Assembly (NCBI RefSeq): GCF_005869855.1
Contig: NZ_SZNH01000031.1
Coordinates: forward strand, 32,967-74,625
DNA length: 41,659 bases
From: Nostoc sp. PA-18-2419
Lineage (GTDB): Bacteria > Cyanobacteriota > Cyanobacteriia > Cyanobacteriales > Nostocaceae
Reading direction: 5' to 3'
This document shows positions 23,218 through 31,303 of this stretch, one piece after another. Both the position numbers and the translations under genes were made by a program. Position 1 is the stretch's first letter. Each line of letters opens with the position of its first letter. The notes below the pieces were generated by a model. It saw only the letters and a list, made by a program, of their open reading frames with translations. It had not been told where the DNA came from and ran no database searches.

Positions 23218-24237
23218 TTAACGTATCCTCTGGCTTTCGCGTGGCAGATTATACAGAAGGCGAGAAAGACCGAGGAAGATAGCGGCGGCGATACCTCCAA
23301 ATATATAAAGTGCTTGGTCTGAAGTCCCCAGCCCGATAAACCGCATTATTACAAACACCACACCGACTAAGAGTATTAAAGGTGTGATGTCAAAATAGCG
23401 GCGGTGGTCGGCTCCTTCCAGTTCTAGCCCTAAGTATTCCTCATCTACAGCTCTTGCCGCTAGCATCGGATTGCCCCCGGCGCGTTCTTGGAGTTTGGCA
23501 AGTTCTGAGGGTTTGAGTTCAATTCCTCGTTCTATCGCTGCCTGGATCATGATTTCCCTAATTGCCTGTTCTGGCAGTGGCCTTAACTCAATACGCGGGA
23601 CATTTATAAAAACATCACTGCGCGGGGGGTCGGTAGCTAAAAGCAGCATGGGTACTCCATTTCGTTTCATCTGCTTGAGCCACATCCTAAATTTGGCATC
23701 ACAAGCGTGGGCATCGTCCAGTACTAGGAATGCTGTATTTTCGTCTAAGAAAGTTGCGATCGCCCTTTTCAACTTGTCAGCAGTTAATGATTTCCCCTCT
23801 AGGTCTTCGGTTGCAATGTCGAACTGGTGGGCTATTTCAAGCAACATCTGTTTAGGTGTCGCTGGTTCAATGAACGCCACCATGAACCCGTCAGCTTGCA
23901 GCTTCTCCACTACTGCACCAGCTAGTACAGATTTACCACTACCATCCTCGCCGGCGATGAGAATAGCCCCATTCGCTAGGAGTGAGGCTGTAGTCCGGTT
24001 GAGTTCGGCTTGTCGGTAAATCTTGAATTCCCCCGAAGTTGCCACAAACTCCCCCACCCCTGCAAGGCGCTTCTCTCCAGGTGTGGATATATTGTCAATT
24101 GTTGGTGTTGAGTCCTGAGTCTCGTTTTTCTTAGAGGAAAGTTTGGGGAGTATAGCGAACGCTCCACTAATCCCCAATGCCAGTAATGAAAAAGGATTTA
24201 GCCCATTAACAACAACAATCGCCCCAGTTGCCAGCAT
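23218..24237 (-). CDS. AAA ATPase with N- and C-terminal TM segments
   Basis: A 339-aa protein. N-terminal hydrophobic helix (NPFSLLALGISGAFAI), then Walker A LIAGEDGSGKSVLAG (about 92-106), Walker B FLVLDDAHACDAKF (about 152-165) and a sensor LLLLATDPPRSDVF. Two C-terminal TM helices follow (TPLILLVGVVFVIMRFIGLG and LYIFGGIAAAIFLG). The ATPase core resembles ExeA/AAA_22 proteins of secretion systems. The ATG at 24237 is preferred over TTG at 24243. It lies 11 nt after the HTH gene, so it is an operon member. Confidence 0.7.
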   Translation of the reverse strand: MLATGAIVVVNGLNPFSLLALGISGAFAILPKLSSKKNETQDSTPTIDNISTPGEKRLAGVGEFVATSGEFKIYRQAELNRTTASLLANGAILIAGEDGSGKSVLAGAVVEKLQADGFMVAFIEPATPKQMLLEIAHQFDIATEDLEGKSLTADKLKRAIATFLDENTAFLVLDDAHACDAKFRMWLKQMKRNGVPMLLLATDPPRSDVFINVPRIELRPLPEQAIREIMIQAAIERGIELKPSELAKLQERAGGNPMLAARAVDEEYLGLELEGADHRRYFDITPLILLVGVVFVIMRFIGLGTSDQALYIFGGIAAAIFLGLSRLLYNLPRESQRIR

Positions 24238-24248
24238 TCCCAAGAACT

Positions 24249-24833
24249 TCAGGCTGCGATGATAGAACCCATTGCGATACCGATCAATGAGTCCGCGTAT
24301 GCGAAAGGGTCAACACTTGGCATCTGTGCAGATTCTTGGATTTTGGCTTTTAGCTCGTCTGGTAGCAGTTCTGGATTTTGAATGAAGTGTTGAGCTAGTA
24401 CATTCTCAGCTATTAAAGTACCAGCTGCTTTATTCTGTGCGCTGGTAACAATCGCTGCTACGTCGTCTTGTGGTGAGGACTGCGTTCGCTTCTGTTTAGG
24501 TGCGTAGCTTGGGGTAACTTGCTGAGTTGAGGCGACAGTCAAAGTAGTTGTAGGTGCTGGCTGTTCCTCTTCAATTGGCCCGGATGGTTCTGGCACTGGG
24601 TAGCCTTCCATACGTCCAGTAGCTTTAATGTGATCGTGTAGTGCATCCATGTGAGCCACTTGATCGGCGTACAGGTACGCTTTACCTGACACCTTCCAAG
24701 TCTTAATTTGTAGGTAGCGCATCCGGGCGTACAGTGGATCTCGACCAATTCCATATTTTTCTTGCAATTCTAATATGGAAATTTTGGAATTTTCTACATC
24801 ATTTTGGGTGGTATCTGGTTGATTGTCTGCCAT
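24249..24833 (-). CDS. MerR-like helix-turn-helix protein, first gene of export operon
   Basis: A 194-aa protein. Residues about 17-70 form a winged HTH (ISILELQEKYGIGRDPLYAR, then MRYLQIKTWKVSGKAYLY) as in MerR/excisionase-type DNA-binding domains. A Pro/Thr/Gln-rich linker and a helical C-terminal domain (LIAENVLAQHFIQNPELLPD) follow. No zinc or effector site is seen. Its place at the head of the operon suggests an autoregulator or a DNA-recognition factor for the machine. Confidence 0.6.
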   Translation of the reverse strand: MADNQPDTTQNDVENSKISILELQEKYGIGRDPLYARMRYLQIKTWKVSGKAYLYADQVAHMDALHDHIKATGRMEGYPVPEPSGPIEEEQPAPTTTLTVASTQQVTPSYAPKQKRTQSSPQDDVAAIVTSAQNKAAGTLIAENVLAQHFIQNPELLPDELKAKIQESAQMPSVDPFAYADSLIGIAMGSIIAA

Positions 24834-25725
24834 AAAGAGTGGGTTGTATGCCAGTTTTTTACTCTATTGTCGGGCATGCAATCCGGCAGACTGTACGGTA
24901 AAGATACGGGTTGTATTGTGAAGTTTTAACCTACAAGTCTCGACATTTAACACTTATTCCCGGACGCTATGCACATCATTGCGTAGTTTACCGCCGTAGG
25001 CATCGCTTGTCGATTCCTCCCAATCACGAATCCTCCATCCAAGGAAAGAGAAATAGTAACTATGGTTAAGGTGAGACACTTGCTCTCCTTTTTCTTAGAG
25101 GAAATCTCAAGCTGTGGCTGGGTTTGGGTCAAGAGAGCGCAGCGCTCTTGGAGGAATTTTAGGCAGGTGGGTGAGCGATGCCTTCTCTGCGAGACGCTGC
25201 GCGAACGCCTACGCGGATAACGATTTAAAAAATAGTTGATAAAAATACTGGACTTTTAAATAGCATACGGAATCAAAGTATACGGGTCATTTTTACGTTC
25301 TTGTGAATAGAATCAAGCTAACAGATGGTTAATACTGAACTAAAAAATTACTAATTTGACGATTTTTGATGGTTGCTAAGACCTAAATAACTAAAATATT
25401 TTCGGGAAATAGTCAAAAAATTCCGTGTAGTAACTTTTGTTCAGAACCCCTAAAAAATCAATGTTACTCTGCCCTTATTACCAACTTTCACCCAAATCTT
25501 GGTATTTGAAAGATTTAAAACTGAATTTATTAGTAATTATGTACTAAATTGAGCTTTCCCACAATTGGGTAAATGGGTAAAACTGAAGGGAATAAAAAGC
25601 TAAAAGTTTTATAGGACGGGCTATACCAGGCTCTGTTTCCGTTTTAGCGGTCATTTCGGCTCAATGCCAAGTAAGGAATTTCATGAACAAGTTATGAAAT
25701 AAAACTAGTAATTTCTCCTACTTAA
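24834..25725. other. Long intergenic region with repeats, no gene seen
   Basis: About 890 bases between the export operon and the SLATT-like gene. It contains R2-type palindromic repeats (GCGTAGTTTACCGCCGTAGG near 24980, GCGATGCC...GAACGCCTACGC near 25174-25215), an R1 copy (TTCTTAGAGGAAA near 25092) and AT-rich sequence. No convincing ORF of any size was found. Confidence 0.5.
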
Positions 25726-25737
25726 ATGAGGTGCAAA

Positions 25738-26460
25738 ATGAAATTATTTCACTTATTAAAAAAAAAAGAGCCTAATCTTATTCAGTCATATTATGAAATT
25801 AAAAAAGAATGTCAATTTCAAATTTTTTTTTCAGGTATTCTTTTAATCAATTTTTTTATTCTGCAATATTCAGTACCAATTTCTCTGGTAATACTTGGTA
25901 GTCTCACAAGTTCAAGAGAACAACTTGCTTTATTTTTACAAAAAACTTCTACTCCATCTCAAGATACTCAAAAGACAGAATTAGATGAGACTTTAGCTAA
26001 GAAGAAAGCTGAAATATTATTGGGTAAAATAATATTTATATTTGGTATTATAACCATATTATTAGGTGTGATAAATAATACTGTTCGCCCCGCAGAAAAT
26101 TATGATACTTCTGCTAAATTTAATAGTAAATTCTCCCAATTTAAACGGGAATTAGACTTACAAATCTTACATGAAGGAGGCTTACAAAATAAGTTAAATA
26201 ATACTGATGAATTCAAGCTTATATGCTTATTTCTGATGAAAAAAAATGAGGAGCTTACTAAGTTGATAAATGAATATAATGAAGCTAGATCCCTTAGTCC
26301 ACGAGCAGCTAATATACAGGTTTTAAACAATCAAGAGGATAAAGATGAGTTAAAAAGTACTAATAGTACTTCGTGTGAGTTATTTGATAGTGCTATTTCT
26401 AATAATGCAACGATTAATCACTCAAATTCTAATAATCATAAAGAAATCATAAATAAATAA
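25738..26460 (+). CDS. Two-TM SLATT-like protein
   Basis: A 240-aa protein with two TM segments (IFFSGILLINFFILQYSVPI and IIFIFGIITILLGVINNTV). After the second TM comes RPAENYDTSAKFNSKFSQFK, matching the plan of SLATT effectors (two TM helices plus a cytosolic helix with a conserved Tyr/Lys/Phe pattern), which are predicted pore-formers in nucleotide-signalled defence. The tail is low-complexity (Asn/Ser-rich). It is monocistronic and AT-rich. An ATG at 25726 would add four residues. The family call is tentative; no SMODS or SLOG partner is adjacent. Confidence 0.45.
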   Translation: MKLFHLLKKKEPNLIQSYYEIKKECQFQIFFSGILLINFFILQYSVPISLVILGSLTSSREQLALFLQKTSTPSQDTQKTELDETLAKKKAEILLGKIIFIFGIITILLGVINNTVRPAENYDTSAKFNSKFSQFKRELDLQILHEGGLQNKLNNTDEFKLICLFLMKKNEELTKLINEYNEARSLSPRAANIQVLNNQEDKDELKSTNSTSCELFDSAISNNATINHSNSNNHKEIINK

Positions 26461-26473
26461 CAAATACAGTTAA

Positions 26474-26578
26474 ACCGCGACCAGGCAACAAGGGGAAACA
26501 GTACTGGCTCTCAAAAGCCATGATATCACTGAGCTTGACCACTATTGGAAAAAACTTCAGCAACTAATTTGGCAATAA
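26474..26578 (+). pseudogene. C-terminal gene fragment
   Basis: An open stretch reading RQQGETVLALKSHDITELDH then YWKKLQQLIWQ and a stop. The composition is clearly protein-like but there is no start codon, and an in-frame TAA lies just before it. Probably the tail of a deleted gene. Family unknown. Confidence 0.35.
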
Positions 26579-26599
26579 GCCAAGGTGCGAACGCTTGCC

Positions 26600-26615
26600 T
26601 TTTTTCTTAGAGGAA
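26600..26615 (-). repeat. R1 repeat (TTTCCTCTAAGAAA type)
   Basis: TTTTTTCTTAGAGGAAAT on the plus strand, the inverse of the TCCTCTAAGAA motif found before many small ORFs. The flanks (26577-26600, AAGGTGCGAACGCTTGCC) are also repeat-like. Confidence 0.55.
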
Positions 26616-26786
26616 ATTTCAGGTGGCAGCTGGAGTTATCCTGTGCAACACCTTGAAAGGAATTTGAGGTAGATAAAGAGCGATCGCTCTGGTTCCTCAA
26701 TGACTTGCTCGATATGACTGTGGGTTGTATGCATCGCACTTTTTGGGATGTAAGCTAAAAGCACAAAAGATATGAGTTAACATCCT

Positions 26787-27575
26787 ATGCAGCAGTCCAC
26801 AAGAGGCAATTACCGGGATCTTTGGCGGCAGCTTATTACTTTGGCTGCAATCTTTGGTGCTTTCGTTGTCAACGTAGTATCAAACATTTTTCCGCTCAAT
26901 GGACTCAGCATAGGAGAAATTTCCAATACTTTGTTTAAAAATGTACTGATTATCCCTGCTAATTACGCCTTTGCTATTTGGGGGCTGATTTACCTTGGGT
27001 TGTTTGCTTTTGGGGTATACCAAGCTCTACCTAGCCAACGACATGAGCCTGATTTACGTAAGACAGGTTATCTGTTGGTGATTGCCTGTGTTGCTCAAAG
27101 TATCTGGGTGTATCTGTTTTTATCTCGGCTTTTTGCTCTTTCTGTAGTTGCAATGCTCTTGATTCTGTTGCCCCTGATTGGTGTTTATGTGCAATTAGAA
27201 ATTGCTAACAACCGTGTACCACGGCTGAAAAAATGGTGTATTCACTTTCCTATTAGCATTTATCTAGCCTGGATTAGCGTGGCAACCATTGTCAACGTAG
27301 CCTGTGCCTTGTATTTTCATGGGTGGGACGGTTGGGGGATTTCTGCTGTTACATGGACTCTAATCATGTTATTGATAGCAACAGCAATTGCAGCAGTTAT
27401 AGTTATCCAGCGTCGAGACATCGCTTATACAGGAGTAATACTCTGGGCATTGGTAGCGAACGCACTCAAGCACTCTGATAATTCAATGCTCAGAAATACT
27501 GCGTTGTTTTTGGCAATTGTCTTAGTTTTGACCGCTACAATTAACATCGGGAGAACCCAACAAGAACATATTTAA
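26787..27575 (+). CDS. TspO/MBR-like tryptophan-rich membrane protein
   Basis: A 262-aa protein with about seven TM segments. The motifs PANYAFAIWGLIYLGLFAFG and VYLFLSRLFALSVV, with repeated Trp in membrane segments, match cyanobacterial tryptophan-rich sensory (TspO-like) proteins. Classical TspO is about 160 aa; this belongs to the longer cyanobacterial form. It probably binds tetrapyrroles or lipids in the membrane. Monocistronic. Confidence 0.65.
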   Translation: MQQSTRGNYRDLWRQLITLAAIFGAFVVNVVSNIFPLNGLSIGEISNTLFKNVLIIPANYAFAIWGLIYLGLFAFGVYQALPSQRHEPDLRKTGYLLVIACVAQSIWVYLFLSRLFALSVVAMLLILLPLIGVYVQLEIANNRVPRLKKWCIHFPISIYLAWISVATIVNVACALYFHGWDGWGISAVTWTLIMLLIATAIAAVIVIQRRDIAYTGVILWALVANALKHSDNSMLRNTALFLAIVLVLTATINIGRTQQEHI

Positions 27576-27618
27576 GTGCGTTCGCCATCAGGCGGCTCCA
27601 AAGTAGCATCACAATTTT

Positions 27619-28590
27619 CTATTCAGTTTTCATCAATGCTTCCAACTGTACCAAAAGCTTTTCTACCTTAGCTTTTTTCTTCGGGTCATCCCATACTTTA
27701 GCTTTCTTGAAGCGTTGGAAGGTATCATCAACACGCTGTTTGATAGATGCTGTCTCTGTTTGAGATGACAAATTTAATTTAGACTGCTGCTCAATTTCTT
27801 GAATCTTACGCTTGATTTCGCTCAGTGAGAGATTTAGGACTTTCGCTTCTTCTATGAGTTCTTTGCGTGTCTCGTCATCTTGAACTCGTGCGATTGCCTT
27901 TGCCTTGGTATACTCGATTTGTCCAGAACGCAGCACTTCCAGCACATCAGCAGGAAGATTGAGCAGTGGCAGGCGATTTTTGACAAACGATTCCCAACTC
28001 ATTCGCCCTAAAGACGCAAATAACTCTTCAATTATCTTGGTTTGGGGTTGAGACATAACGTTATGTCTCAGTTCGGAATTTTCCTGTTTATAGCGATCGC
28101 AAACGTTTCTCATGCGATTGAGATGACTAATTACTTCATGGAGTGCCATTTCTAACCGCAACACCAACAATTCGAGGATACCTTCAGTTTCTTCTAAGGG
28201 GTTGAGGTCTTCGCGTTGCAGGTTTTCAACGAGGCGCACTTGGTATGCAGTTCCATCGTCCATAACCCTGGAAATGATGGGAACCTCGGTTAATGCTGCC
28301 ATTGATGCGGCTCTGTAGCGTCGTTCCCCTGCAACTAATTCATAATCGCCACCAGGGAGCGGACGCACTAACAAAGGTTCGAGAATACCCAGTTCTTTGA
28401 TTGAGCGTGATAGTTCTTCCAGCTTTTGAGGGTCGAAGTAGCGCCGGGGCTGTGAGGGAGGTAGTTTGATTAAGTTGATGGCAACAGTGTTTGGTGAATT
28501 AGCAGTACTTTCAGTTTGGTTAAAGCTTTCACCCAGTAGGGCGGCTACACCTTTTAATTGACTGCTATAGGGTTGGTCTTTTTTGCTCAC
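27619..28590 (-). CDS. parB: ParB-family partition protein
   Basis: A 323-aa protein. The ParB/Srx nuclease-like CTPase domain is visible (AINLIKLPPSQPRRYFDPQK, LEPLLVRPLPGGDYELVAGE, RRYRAASMAALTEVP, NLQREDLNPLEETEG). A central helical DNA-binding part and a coiled-coil C-terminus follow. It binds the plasmid centromere and works with ParA. It starts with GTG at 28590, overlapping the ParA stop by 4 nt (GTGA), so the pair is translationally coupled. Confidence 0.85.
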   Translation of the reverse strand: MSKKDQPYSSQLKGVAALLGESFNQTESTANSPNTVAINLIKLPPSQPRRYFDPQKLEELSRSIKELGILEPLLVRPLPGGDYELVAGERRYRAASMAALTEVPIISRVMDDGTAYQVRLVENLQREDLNPLEETEGILELLVLRLEMALHEVISHLNRMRNVCDRYKQENSELRHNVMSQPQTKIIEELFASLGRMSWESFVKNRLPLLNLPADVLEVLRSGQIEYTKAKAIARVQDDETRKELIEEAKVLNLSLSEIKRKIQEIEQQSKLNLSSQTETASIKQRVDDTFQRFKKAKVWDDPKKKAKVEKLLVQLEALMKTE

Positions 28591-29354
28591 TGTAGTTTTT
28601 CTAAACTAAGGGTGATTTTTTTAAGTACAGCGACGGCAGGATGTTTGGGATTATATAGTGCTAAAGGTAAGCGTGCTTCACTTGCATCAGCAAAGGCAAT
28701 AGATTTTGGAATAGGTTCAAAGACTGTCGCCAGGGGTGAAAGTTGTTCTGTAATAGCTTTCATGGTTCTGCTTTCTTGGGCAGTACGTGCATCATACATT
28801 GTGGGGATGAAGCCAGCAATACTGAGTGTTTTATTAGCACCTTTGCGGAGTGTGGCTACAGTTCTTAATAGTAAGTCAGTTCCTTGAAAGGATTTAAACT
28901 GGCACTGAATAGGCACTAAGACATGGGTTGCTGCTACTAAGCTAATAACGCTGAGGATGCCTAAAGATGGCGGACAATCTATCAAAATAAAATCATACTT
29001 ATCTAAGATAGGGGCAAGTGCATTTTTTAGACGCATTTCTCGCATCAACGCAGCAACTAGTTCCAGTTCTGCGGCACTTAAGTTGATGTTGGCTGGCACT
29101 AAACCCATGCTGTGAATAGGTTCGGTGTGAATTGGTAATGGTTCTTCACCCACCACTGCTTCGTAGACAGTTTTGGCGGTAATGTCCGGTTCTAGCCCCA
29201 TAAATGTCGTCAGTGATGCTTGAGGGTCAAGGTCTATGAGGAGAACGCGATTTTTCTTTTTTTGAGCGAGGTGGTAGCCCAAGTTCATAGTTAAACTTGT
29301 CTTTCCTACTCCCCCTGATTGATTGAATAGCGCAATAATACGGGTTTTGCTCAC
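28587..29354 (-). CDS. parA: ParA-family partition ATPase
   Basis: A 255-aa protein. The deviant Walker A ALFNQSGGVGKTSLTMNLG is at the N-terminus, with LLIDLDPQASLTTFMGLEP and Walker B FILIDCPPSLGILSV. The GTG at 29354 is chosen because it immediately precedes the ATPase core; longer in-frame starts run back into non-conserved sequence. Lacking an HTH N-terminus, it is of the short (type Ib-like) form. It provides plasmid segregation with the adjacent ParB. Confidence 0.88.
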   Translation of the reverse strand: MSKTRIIALFNQSGGVGKTSLTMNLGYHLAQKKKNRVLLIDLDPQASLTTFMGLEPDITAKTVYEAVVGEEPLPIHTEPIHSMGLVPANINLSAAELELVAALMREMRLKNALAPILDKYDFILIDCPPSLGILSVISLVAATHVLVPIQCQFKSFQGTDLLLRTVATLRKGANKTLSIAGFIPTMYDARTAQESRTMKAITEQLSPLATVFEPIPKSIAFADASEARLPLALYNPKHPAVAVLKKITLSLEKLQ

Positions 29355-29876
29355 GAGTGATAAATTACAGTTGTAATTAACAATGCCTCTAATACAGGCA
29401 GATTGTAGCTTTGGAATAAAGGTAATACAACTGGGAACAGTACATTTGTCAGAAATTAAGGTTGTAAGGGCTGTAAGGTAGTTGTCAAGCTTGTTGGTCA
29501 GAAGACGCGACAAAAGGCGATGCCTACGGTGGTAAACTACGCACCCTGGATCTCCTTTACTATGAGTGAAAAATTGTTAATTGAGTGCAGCCGCTATCCC
29601 ACTCCACAGCAAAAAAACCCGGCGTTAAGTACCGAGGTTCGGGGGAAATCTTTTCTGTCAATGGCAAATACCGATGGCGCAGGAATGTATGAGGTAGGCG
29701 ATCGCAGTAGGAAACACTGGATCGCCTTTCCTCTAAGAAAATTGTTAGTTGATAGTCTGAGCGATGCCTGCGGCGACCTACGCCTACCAGAAAGAATCCA
29801 CTCAAGCGAGGTACTGCCCCTCCTGTATCTGTGTTATCAGCACAGCGCCTCACTTTTCGGCATAAGAGTGGAAGGC
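29355..29876. other. Gap between parA and tRNA array, repeats only
   Basis: About 520 bases. Contains R2-type repeats (GCGATGCCTACGGTGGTAAA at 29517, GAGCGATGCCTGCGGCGACC near 29760), two copies of the A/T-rich AAATTGTTAATTGAG/AAATTGTTAGTTGAT element, and an R1 copy at 29729-29739. Open frames on both strands are shadows. The centromere for ParB could lie in the first 150 bases (AAGGTTGTAAGGGCTGTAAGG). Confidence 0.4.
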
Positions 29877-29958
29877 GGAAGATGGAGGAATTGAACCCCC
29901 AGGTGTTACCCTGCTCTAGTTTTCAAGACTAGTTGCCCTCCCTTGAGCAGCATCTTCC
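29877..29958 (-). tRNA. tRNA-Ser(UGA)
   Basis: Anticodon loop CTTGAAA on stem CTAGT/ACTAG. Acceptor GGAAGAT/ATCTTCC pairs fully. The variable arm is shorter than usual for Ser. It is the last gene of the array. Confidence 0.85.
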
Positions 29959-29970
29959 ATATAAACAAGG

Positions 29971-30045
29971 GGTATCTGAGGAGACTTGAACTCCCTAATG
30001 ACTGATTCCACAAATCAGCGCCGCGACCACTTTGGCTTCAGACAC
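29971..30045 (-). tRNA. tRNA-His(GUG)
   Basis: Loop TTGTGGA on stem CTGAT/ATCAG. Acceptor GTGTCTG/CAGATAC. A G precedes position 1, as expected for His. Confidence 0.87.
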
Positions 30046-30051
30046 CATCAG

Positions 30052-30125
30052 TGGAATCAATGGGACTTGAACCCATAACCTCCTGCTTGCAAGGCAGGCG
30101 CTCTAGCCAGTTGAGCTATGATCCC
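30052..30125 (-). tRNA. tRNA-Ala(UGC)
   Basis: Loop CTTGCAA on stem CCTGC/GCAGG. T loop GTTCAAGTC is intact. Canonical cloverleaf. Confidence 0.9.
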
Positions 30126-30131
30126 ATGTGG

Positions 30132-30204
30132 CAGGAGTGACAGGATTTGAACCTACATAAAACCGTTTAGAAGACGGTTGCCTTATCCATTAGGCGACAC
30201 TCCC
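30132..30204 (-). tRNA. tRNA-Arg(UCU)
   Basis: Loop CTTCTAA on stem ACCGT/ACGGT. Acceptor GGGAGTG/CACTCCT. Its D arm (GCCTAATGGATAAGGC) closely resembles that of the CUA tRNA at 31796. Confidence 0.9.
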
Positions 30205-30210
30205 ATAAGT

Positions 30211-30286
30211 TGGTAGCCCCGGCAGGGATTGAACCCGCGACTTCCTCTTTGTAAGAGAGGCACTCTCCCAACTGAGTTACAGGGCT
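30211..30286 (-). tRNA. tRNA-Val(UAC)
   Basis: Loop CTTACAA on stem CCTCT/AGAGG. The 3' CCA is encoded (30211-30213). Confidence 0.9.
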
Positions 30287-30291
30287 AAGAA

Positions 30292-30362
30292 AGCGATCGA
30301 CGAGATTTGAACTCGTACCTAGAGTTTGGAAGACTCAAATGCTGCCATTACACCACAATCGC
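30292..30362 (-). tRNA. tRNA-Gly(UCC)
   Basis: Loop CTTCCAA. The anticodon stem has four pairs and one mismatch. T arm ACGAG/CTCGT intact. Confidence 0.85.
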
Positions 30363-30368
30363 ATTGAA

Positions 30369-30441
30369 GCTGGTGACAGGAGTTGAACCTGCAACCTACT
30401 GATTACAAATCAGTTGCTCTGCCACATTGAGCCACACCAGC
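30369..30441 (-). tRNA. tRNA-Thr(UGU)
   Basis: Loop TTTGTAA on stem ACTGA/TCAGT. Acceptor GCTGGTG/CACCAGC pairs fully. Confidence 0.9.
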
Positions 30442-30454
30442 ACTAATTTTGGTG

Positions 30455-30526
30455 ACGGGGGTAGGAATTGCACCTACTGATTTTCAGCTTATGAGGCTGA
30501 CGAGCCAACTGTTACTCCATCCCCGC
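30455..30526 (-). tRNA. tRNA-Met(CAU), elongator or Ile2 type
   Basis: Loop CTCATAA on stem TCAGC/GCTGA. The T loop starts TGC instead of TTC. CAU may be Met or, if lysidine-modified, Ile. Confidence 0.8.
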
Positions 30527-30539
30527 GATGTTACCAAAT

Positions 30540-30611
30540 ACCCCGGACAGGACTTGAACCTGTAGAAAACGCGTTTTAAGCGGGTTAGTCTTCCAATTGC
30601 ATCACAGGGGC
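30540..30611 (-). tRNA. tRNA-Leu(UAA)-like, short variable arm
   Basis: Loop CTTAAAA gives anticodon UAA. The anticodon stem has a C-C mismatch, the D stem is poor, and the variable region is only about 5 nt, unlike class II tRNA-Leu. Confidence 0.65.
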
Positions 30612-30616
30612 AAGGT

Positions 30617-30688
30617 GGGCTGTGTAGGGCTTGAACCTACGCACTTCTGCTTAAGAGGCAGCTGCTCTGCCAACTGAGCTAACAGCCC
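30617..30688 (-). tRNA. tRNA-Lys(CUU)
   Basis: Loop CTCTTAA. Acceptor GGGCTGT/ACAGCCC and T arm GTAGG/CCTAC are perfect. The first anticodon-stem pair is a mismatch. Confidence 0.88.
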
Positions 30689-30700
30689 GTTTTTGCTTGG

Positions 30701-30773
30701 TGGGTCGCCCAGGGGTTGAACCTGGATAAGTCCGCTTAAAAAGCGGCTGCATATCCGCTCTGCCAACGACCCA
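30701..30773 (-). tRNA. tRNA-Lys(UUU)
   Basis: Loop TTTTTAA. Acceptor TGGGTCG/CGACCCA pairs fully. T arm CAGG/CCTG. Confidence 0.82.
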
Positions 30774-30776
30774 ATT

Positions 30777-30854
30777 TGGTACTCCCGACAGGAGTTGAAC
30801 TTGTAAAAATTCCGTCCCTCAAACGGAAGCGTTTACCAATTTCGCCACGGGAGT
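30777..30854 (-). tRNA. tRNA-Leu(GAG), short variable arm
   Basis: Loop TTGAGGG on stem TCCGT/ACGGA. The D arm (GCGAAATTGGTAAACGC) is typical of Leu, but the variable region is about 6 nt. CCA is encoded. Confidence 0.78.
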
Positions 30855-30876
30855 ATGGTTGGGCAATTGCCTAGTA

Positions 30877-30950
30877 CCCAGGCGTGGGAGTCGAACCCAC
30901 AAAATCTGGTTTCTAAGACCAGCACGTTTGCCAGTTTCGTCACAAGGGCA
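30877..30950 (-). tRNA. tRNA-Leu(UAG), short variable arm
   Basis: Loop CTTAGAA on stem CTGGT/ACCAG. Leu-type D arm (ACGAAACTGGCAAACGT). Variable region about 5 nt. The acceptor stem has several mismatches. Confidence 0.7.
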
Positions 30951-30952
30951 AA

Positions 30953-31029
30953 TGGTCGGGATGGTAGGATTTGAACCTACGACTCCTTGTCCCCAAAACA
31001 AGGCTTCTAGACCACTGAATTACATCCCG
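30953..31029 (-). tRNA. tRNA-Pro(UGG)
   Basis: Loop TTTGGGG on stem CTTGT/ACAAG. Acceptor CGGGATG/CATCCCG. CCA encoded. Confidence 0.9.
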
Positions 31030-31033
31030 ATAT

Positions 31034-31111
31034 TGGTACTCCTGGCGAAAGTCGAATCCGCACACAGACTGTTTTTGAAACAGCCGCCTCTTCCAGTTGG
31101 GCTACAGGAGT
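31034..31111 (-). tRNA. tRNA-Leu(CAA)-like, class I body
   Basis: Loop TTCAAAA gives CAA. D arm GCCCAACTGGAAGAGGC is not Leu-like and the variable region is short. CCA encoded. The amino-acid identity needs testing. Confidence 0.7.
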
Positions 31112-31140
31112 ATAATTTGGCTGCTCTATGAAAGCAGAAC

Positions 31141-31213
31141 TGGGAAGGAAGGAATCGAACCCTCAAACTTCGCATTCAAAGTGCGACGGCTTTGCCTGTT
31201 TGCCTACTTCCCA
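31141..31213 (-). tRNA. tRNA-Gln(UUG)
   Basis: Loop CTTTGAA on stem TCGCA/TGCGA. Acceptor TGGGAAG/CTTCCCA with the U1-A72 pair usual for Gln. Confidence 0.9.
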
Positions 31214-31218
31214 ATAAA

Positions 31219-31293
<75 letters not shown>

Positions 31294-31303
31294 ATGTGCC
31301 AAC

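Noticed and set aside
23471..24019. 182-aa plus-strand frame opposite the AAA-TM gene
   Set aside because: Shadow of a gene with clear Walker motifs.
29520..29894. Long frames on both strands between parA and the tRNA array
   Set aside because: They read through R1/R2 repeats (FPLRKLLVDS) and into the tRNA-Ser gene.
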